Positions 60,877-64,000 of a DNA stretch of 64,000 bases are shown piece after piece. Position numbers and translations under genes: made by a program. The DNA is from Paenisporosarcina sp050269735. Its GTDB lineage: Bacteria; Bacillota; Bacilli; Bacillales_A; Planococcaceae. The stretch lies in contig NZ_JBNNIX010000001.1 of assembly GCF_050269735.1 (NCBI RefSeq), positions 124,001 to 188,000 of the forward strand, read 5' to 3'. The notes beneath the pieces were generated by a model. The model saw only the letters and a program-made list of their open reading frames with translations. It did not search any database and was not told the origin of the DNA. Positions within the stretch are counted from its first letter, which is position 1, and every line of letters starts with the position of its first letter.

Positions 60877-60893
60877 GGTGAGTATTTTGATTA

Positions 60894-60920
60894 ACAAAAA
60901 AAGGCTGCATCTGCAGCCTT
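60894..60920 (-). terminator. Terminator of the phosphatase gene
   Basis: On the minus strand, hairpin AAGGCTGCA/TGCAGCCTT is followed by T7. Confidence 0.88.
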
Positions 60921-60931
60921 CAAATTCTCTT

Positions 60932-61567
60932 TTATTGTACTTTAACAGGACCTTTCGCTTCTTCCGCATGCGACATATCGCCGATCATGGTCAATTCGCG
61001 TCGATCTGTATCAATCTCCAACATAGTCAAACTTGTACCGTGAATAAAAGGGGGATCCCACAATATATCCAAATCAGCCCCACTGAAGTGATTGATAAGG
61101 CACTTCTTAACGACACCGTGCGTGACAATCAAGACGTGACCGTCAGGATGTGCGATGGCAATTTCTTCTACTGCACGCAGCACACGTTCTTTCAACATAT
61201 GAAAACTTTCACCAGAAGTAGACTCGTATTGACTCGGGCGTTCATAATAGGTTTTGACTTGCTCCGCATAATCCCGTTCAATATCAGAAGAAAGCAGCCC
61301 TTGCCATTCACCAACATTGATTTCGCGTAAATCTTCTTTTTGAATGAGAGGAATATCACGTTCCCCGATAATGAGTTGTGCGGTATGGATGGTACGGCCA
61401 CTAGTACTGCTGTAAACAGCATCGAGTGGAACATCTTTAAGTCGCTTGCCTAACTGAGAAGCGGCAGAAATCCCGGTAGCAGTTAACGGAGAGTCTGCCC
61501 ATCCTTGCATGCGGGATTGAACGTTCCATTCTGTTTGACCATGTCGTGTAATATATAGAGTCAGCAT
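60932..61567 (-). CDS. Histidine phosphatase family protein (PhoE-like)
   Basis: 211 residues from ATG 61567, behind ATGAGG. The longer frame to 61660 has no site. The RHG motif YITRHGQTEWN near residue 6 provides the phospho-acceptor His. SSTSGRTIHTA, LREINVGEWQG and VTHGVVKKCL complete the active site. It belongs to the broad-specificity phosphatase branch of the phosphoglycerate-mutase fold. It is divergent from the membrane gene at 61651. Confidence 0.9.
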   Translation of the reverse strand: MLTLYITRHGQTEWNVQSRMQGWADSPLTATGISAASQLGKRLKDVPLDAVYSSTSGRTIHTAQLIIGERDIPLIQKEDLREINVGEWQGLLSSDIERDYAEQVKTYYERPSQYESTSGESFHMLKERVLRAVEEIAIAHPDGHVLIVTHGVVKKCLINHFSGADLDILWDPPFIHGTSLTMLEIDTDRRELTMIGDMSHAEEAKGPVKVQ

Positions 61568-61650
61568 AATATTCCTCATTTCTCTTATTTCATCTAAGTT
61601 GAAACTTTTCGTCAGGTTTTGCGTAGTACTAATAAAGGAGCGATACAAAC

Positions 61651-62040
61651 ATGCTAGCAATTATCGATAAATACCAAAGCATCATTATCAGCATTATCTT
61701 AGCTTTCTACATTGTCAATTCCATCTACATAGGGTCTGCGGAACTATCCTCTATATTGTTCATCCTGGTAATCCTCTTGCAAATCGTGCGTTTGCGAAAA
61801 CATATAAAGCGATTATCTTTTGTTCAATTACTTGCGCTTTTTGGCATATTGGCCGCTTCACTCGTAGCGCTAGTTCTGATTTTCATGAGTTTAAATCATT
61901 TGATCGGAGCGGGTATCCTGTCATTTCCTGATTGGATGATCGTGATCATTCAAATTACTTTAATCATTTTATTTATCCTAAGTGTGAGTGGCATCATTCG
62001 TAACTTATATCAACGTTTTACTAAGTCAAAAGTACAATAA
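61651..62040 (+). CDS. Multi-span membrane protein, unknown
   Basis: 129 residues, almost entirely hydrophobic. About four helices are present (IIISIILAFYIVNSIYIGS, LSSILFILVILLQIVRL, VQLLALFGILAASLVALVLIFMSL and WMIVIIQITLIILFILSVSGII), separated by short basic loops. AAAGGAG precedes ATG 61651. No family can be named. Confidence 0.75.
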   Translation: MLAIIDKYQSIIISIILAFYIVNSIYIGSAELSSILFILVILLQIVRLRKHIKRLSFVQLLALFGILAASLVALVLIFMSLNHLIGAGILSFPDWMIVIIQITLIILFILSVSGIIRNLYQRFTKSKVQ

Positions 62041-62099
62041 AAGAGGCTGTCCCAAAAGTCATTGTAAAATGATTTTTGGGGACGAGCGTCTTTTTTTTT
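62041..62099. terminator. Terminator between the convergent membrane and GNAT genes
   Basis: Stem CCCAAAAGTCATT/AATGATTTTTGGG with outer GAGGCTGT/GACGAGCGTC pairing, then nine T. Confidence 0.85.
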
Positions 62100-62103
62100 A
62101 ACC

Positions 62104-62619
62104 TTATTCCACTTCAGAAACGAGCAGTCCATATAAGTGCATGTCTTGACGCTTACCGTCACGTTGCAAAAACTCACGGAATGTTCCTTCGTGCTTGAAA
62201 CCGAGGGATTCGTAAAGTTTGATGGCACCTTCGTTGTAGCCAAACACCGTCAGTTGTAAACGATGAAGATTCAGTTCATTGAAACCATAAATCGTCAACA
62301 ATTGCATGGCTTCTGTGCCAAAGCCTTTGCCGTGAAATTCCGGTCCAAGAGCTATGGACAGCCAGCCTACACGATGTGGCCATAAAATATCTTCGATGGC
62401 ACAAACACCTAAAAATTGCTCCGAATCAATCGGTCGGACGGCAAAACGAAAACTACGGTCAGAATGCTCCAATAACTGTTCAGCATTTTTTTCTGATTCC
62501 TCACGCATAGGAGAAGCGTTATAATAACGTCCAAATGATTCCAAGCTGTTCCATTGGCGATATGTTGGTAAATCTTCTTTTCTCATGGCAGTTAAACGAA
62601 TTTTAGTACCATTAAACAT
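62104..62619 (-). CDS. GNAT-family N-acetyltransferase (RimJ/RimL-like)
   Basis: 171 residues. GTKIRLTAMRKEDLPTYRQW is the RimJ-type N-terminus. WLSIALGPEFHGKGFGTEAMQLLTIYGF is motif A, followed by LNLHRLQLTVFGYNEGAIKLYESLGF, the classic motif B of this branch. It acetylates a protein N-terminus or a small amine, with the target unknown. It is a single gene. Confidence 0.9.
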   Translation of the reverse strand: MFNGTKIRLTAMRKEDLPTYRQWNSLESFGRYYNASPMREESEKNAEQLLEHSDRSFRFAVRPIDSEQFLGVCAIEDILWPHRVGWLSIALGPEFHGKGFGTEAMQLLTIYGFNELNLHRLQLTVFGYNEGAIKLYESLGFKHEGTFREFLQRDGKRQDMHLYGLLVSEVE

Positions 62620-62733
62620 TCGAATATTCCCCTTGTCATAAGTTTTTCTTATTGTACTCTATTATATCATCGTCATTTTCTTATTTCGAGACGCGAAGTA
62701 CAATAAAGTTAATAAGAAAGACAGGTGATTAGG

Positions 62734-63468
62734 TTGGATTATTTTCTACTGTATTTTATAGGAGTTACAGCTACAACGATCGGTACACTGGCAGGGGGAG
62801 GTGGGCTCATCAGTTTGCCTACCATGTTACTGCTTGGAATGCCGATTCATTCAGCCATTGGGGCAAATAAAGTATCCAACACAGTGAGTTCATTCTCCAG
62901 TTTCTTTACATTGTATAAACGCAAACAAATTTCGTTGAAGGACTCACTTTGGCTGATTCCAATCAGTTTGGGTGGCGGAGTGACCGGAGGATTTATTGCT
63001 TCCCAGCTCTCAGCGAGCAATTTGTATGTACTGGCGATTTTTCTCCTCGCTTTTGCATTTGTCACATCCTTTATTGGCAAAGGCAATTTCACAGGAGAAG
63101 AACCATTGAAACTGAGTAAGGTGAGTGGACCGGGTTTATTTGGGATTGGAATTTATGATGGGCTCTTTGGTCCAGGACAAGGCACGCTGATGCTTTATTT
63201 GTTCAGCTACTTAAACATTGCGTATGTGAAATCTGTAGGGTTAGTTAGGCTGGCTACTTTTTCAAGTTGTTTCGGTGCAGCAATCAGCTATATTTCATCG
63301 GGTGCCATCATTTGGCCATTGACCCTTGCTTTGATGGCGGGTTCCATTACGGGTGCTCAACTGGGAGTCCGTATTGCGGAAAAATTAAAACCGCAATACG
63401 TCAAACCCATATTACGTGTCGTAACCGCTTTACTCATTTTGCAATTGGTCGTGGAAAACATCCTATAG
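62734..63468 (+). CDS. TauE/SafE-family sulfite/anion exporter
   Basis: 244 residues from TTG 62734, six bases after AGGTG. The GTG 62725 is the frame start. About seven to eight helices form two half-repeats, each opening with a family signature: GTLAGGGGLISLPTMLLLG with HSAIGANKVSN, and GIGIYDGLFGPGQGTLMLYLF. It probably exports a sulfur-containing or other organic anion. The substrate is unknown. Confidence 0.9.
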   Translation: MDYFLLYFIGVTATTIGTLAGGGGLISLPTMLLLGMPIHSAIGANKVSNTVSSFSSFFTLYKRKQISLKDSLWLIPISLGGGVTGGFIASQLSASNLYVLAIFLLAFAFVTSFIGKGNFTGEEPLKLSKVSGPGLFGIGIYDGLFGPGQGTLMLYLFSYLNIAYVKSVGLVRLATFSSCFGAAISYISSGAIIWPLTLALMAGSITGAQLGVRIAEKLKPQYVKPILRVVTALLILQLVVENIL

Positions 63469-63521
63469 TATCATTGAAAACTGTCATTCAAACCGACATA
63501 CTAATAGAAAGGAGTGATGAA

Positions 63522-63953
63522 ATGAACAAGCAAGATATTCAAGAGAATTTGCTGAAAAACGTGGATCCACAGGAGCAAATCGAGAGTTCGCATGAGCATT
63601 ACGATGACGAAAAATTTTGGAATAAAATTGTGAAGTATGGTAAAAAAGCAGGAGAAAAAACAGTATACACAAGCTTGTTGCTTTATTTCACTGCTCAAAA
63701 TCCAGCAGTACCGACTTCTGCAAAACTCACGATTGCAGGAGCACTTGGCTACCTGATTTTCCCGGCAGACATACTTCCGGATTTCATTCCAGTGGTCGGT
63801 TTGGCAGATGACGCAAGTGTAATTGCGTATGCTTTGTATCAAGTGATTTCTCATATCGATGAACCAACGAAAAAACAAGCGTATGAGAAAATGAAATCCT
63901 GGTTTGGACCAACTGACAATAATATAGATGATCTTATGCTACCGAAAAAATAA
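63522..63953 (+). CDS. YkvA-family protein (DUF1232)
   Basis: 143 residues from ATG 63522, behind AAAGGAG. The longer frame from 63267 runs inside the exporter gene. The DUF1232 core is SAKLTIAGALGYLIFPADILPDFIPVVGLADDASVIAYAL, with the conserved P-x-D-x-x-P-D hairpin. An acidic N-terminal region precedes it. The function is unknown, and the domain is membrane-associated in many bacteria. It follows the exporter by 53 bases and may share its transcript. Confidence 0.88.
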   Translation: MNKQDIQENLLKNVDPQEQIESSHEHYDDEKFWNKIVKYGKKAGEKTVYTSLLLYFTAQNPAVPTSAKLTIAGALGYLIFPADILPDFIPVVGLADDASVIAYALYQVISHIDEPTKKQAYEKMKSWFGPTDNNIDDLMLPKK

Positions 63954-64000
63954 AAGAGCGGGCGGTATTGAATCGTCTATCCGTATTCAAAATAAAGAGG

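Noticed and set aside
63954..64000. Possible feature at the right edge
   Set aside because: 47 bases after the YkvA gene show no start codon with a site, hairpin or repeat.

Overview
The window reads as chromosomal DNA of a low-GC, aerobic, endospore-forming Gram-positive bacterium. A Planococcaceae member of the Sporosarcina/Paenisporosarcina/Psychrobacillus type is my inference. The reasons are a spore-coat transglutaminase (tgl), a CotD-type coat protein, FosB (a bacillithiol-dependent enzyme), KimA under a c-di-AMP riboswitch, a Bacillus-type Fnr, and strong GGAGG-type ribosome binding sites with many GTG and TTG starts. No rRNA, tRNA, prophage or CRISPR array was seen.

Layout. 1-9 kb: end of an unrecognised gene, c-di-AMP riboswitch plus kimA, a divergent cupin/flavoprotein pair, a LysM-3D wall protein, an RpiR-type regulator with a polar amino-acid ABC transporter, and a spore coat gene. 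9-19 kb: MFS transporter, a decayed ECF sigma gene, metabolic and acetyltransferase genes, rluF, fnr, a NERD-domain gene, and a ba3-type cytochrome oxidase operon that carries a perfect Fnr box and includes a 40-residue subunit IIa. 19-30 kb: SWIM protein, aldehyde dehydrogenase with DUF779 partner, a NIPSNAP-Nudix fusion followed by fosB, esterase, Nudix protein, and a lysine-riboswitch-controlled ABC transporter. 30-38 kb: M28 aminopeptidase, AAC(3)-type acetyltransferase, oxidoreductase, two gene fragments meeting head to head, DUF4003 protein and a second aldehyde dehydrogenase. 38-45 kb: complete trpEGDCFBA operon behind a T-box leader. 45-56 kb: a continuous dppABCDE-ykfABCD operon for uptake and breakdown of murein peptides. 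56-64 kb: acetyltransferases, an IS3-family remnant, tgl, small membrane proteins, phosphatase, TauE/SafE exporter and a YkvA-family protein.

How the genes work together. Fnr (14.3 kb) probably controls the ba3 oxidase operon 1.6 kb downstream. The dpp-ykf genes import and hydrolyse cell-wall peptides. Three ligand-sensing leaders (c-di-AMP, lysine, tRNA-Trp T-box) identify the physiology of their operons.

The most unusual feature is a set of eight intergenic arrays, mostly 4-6 units each, with an exact 21-bp period in seven of them. Each array has its own 8-13-nt core and a variable remainder, and there are six unrelated core families. Two families occur at two loci each, and one pair brackets the NERD gene. 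21 bp is two turns of B-DNA, so all cores of an array face the same side of the helix. Five arrays lie directly behind or near an intrinsic terminator. I know of no assigned function for them. They are the best candidate here for something undescribed.
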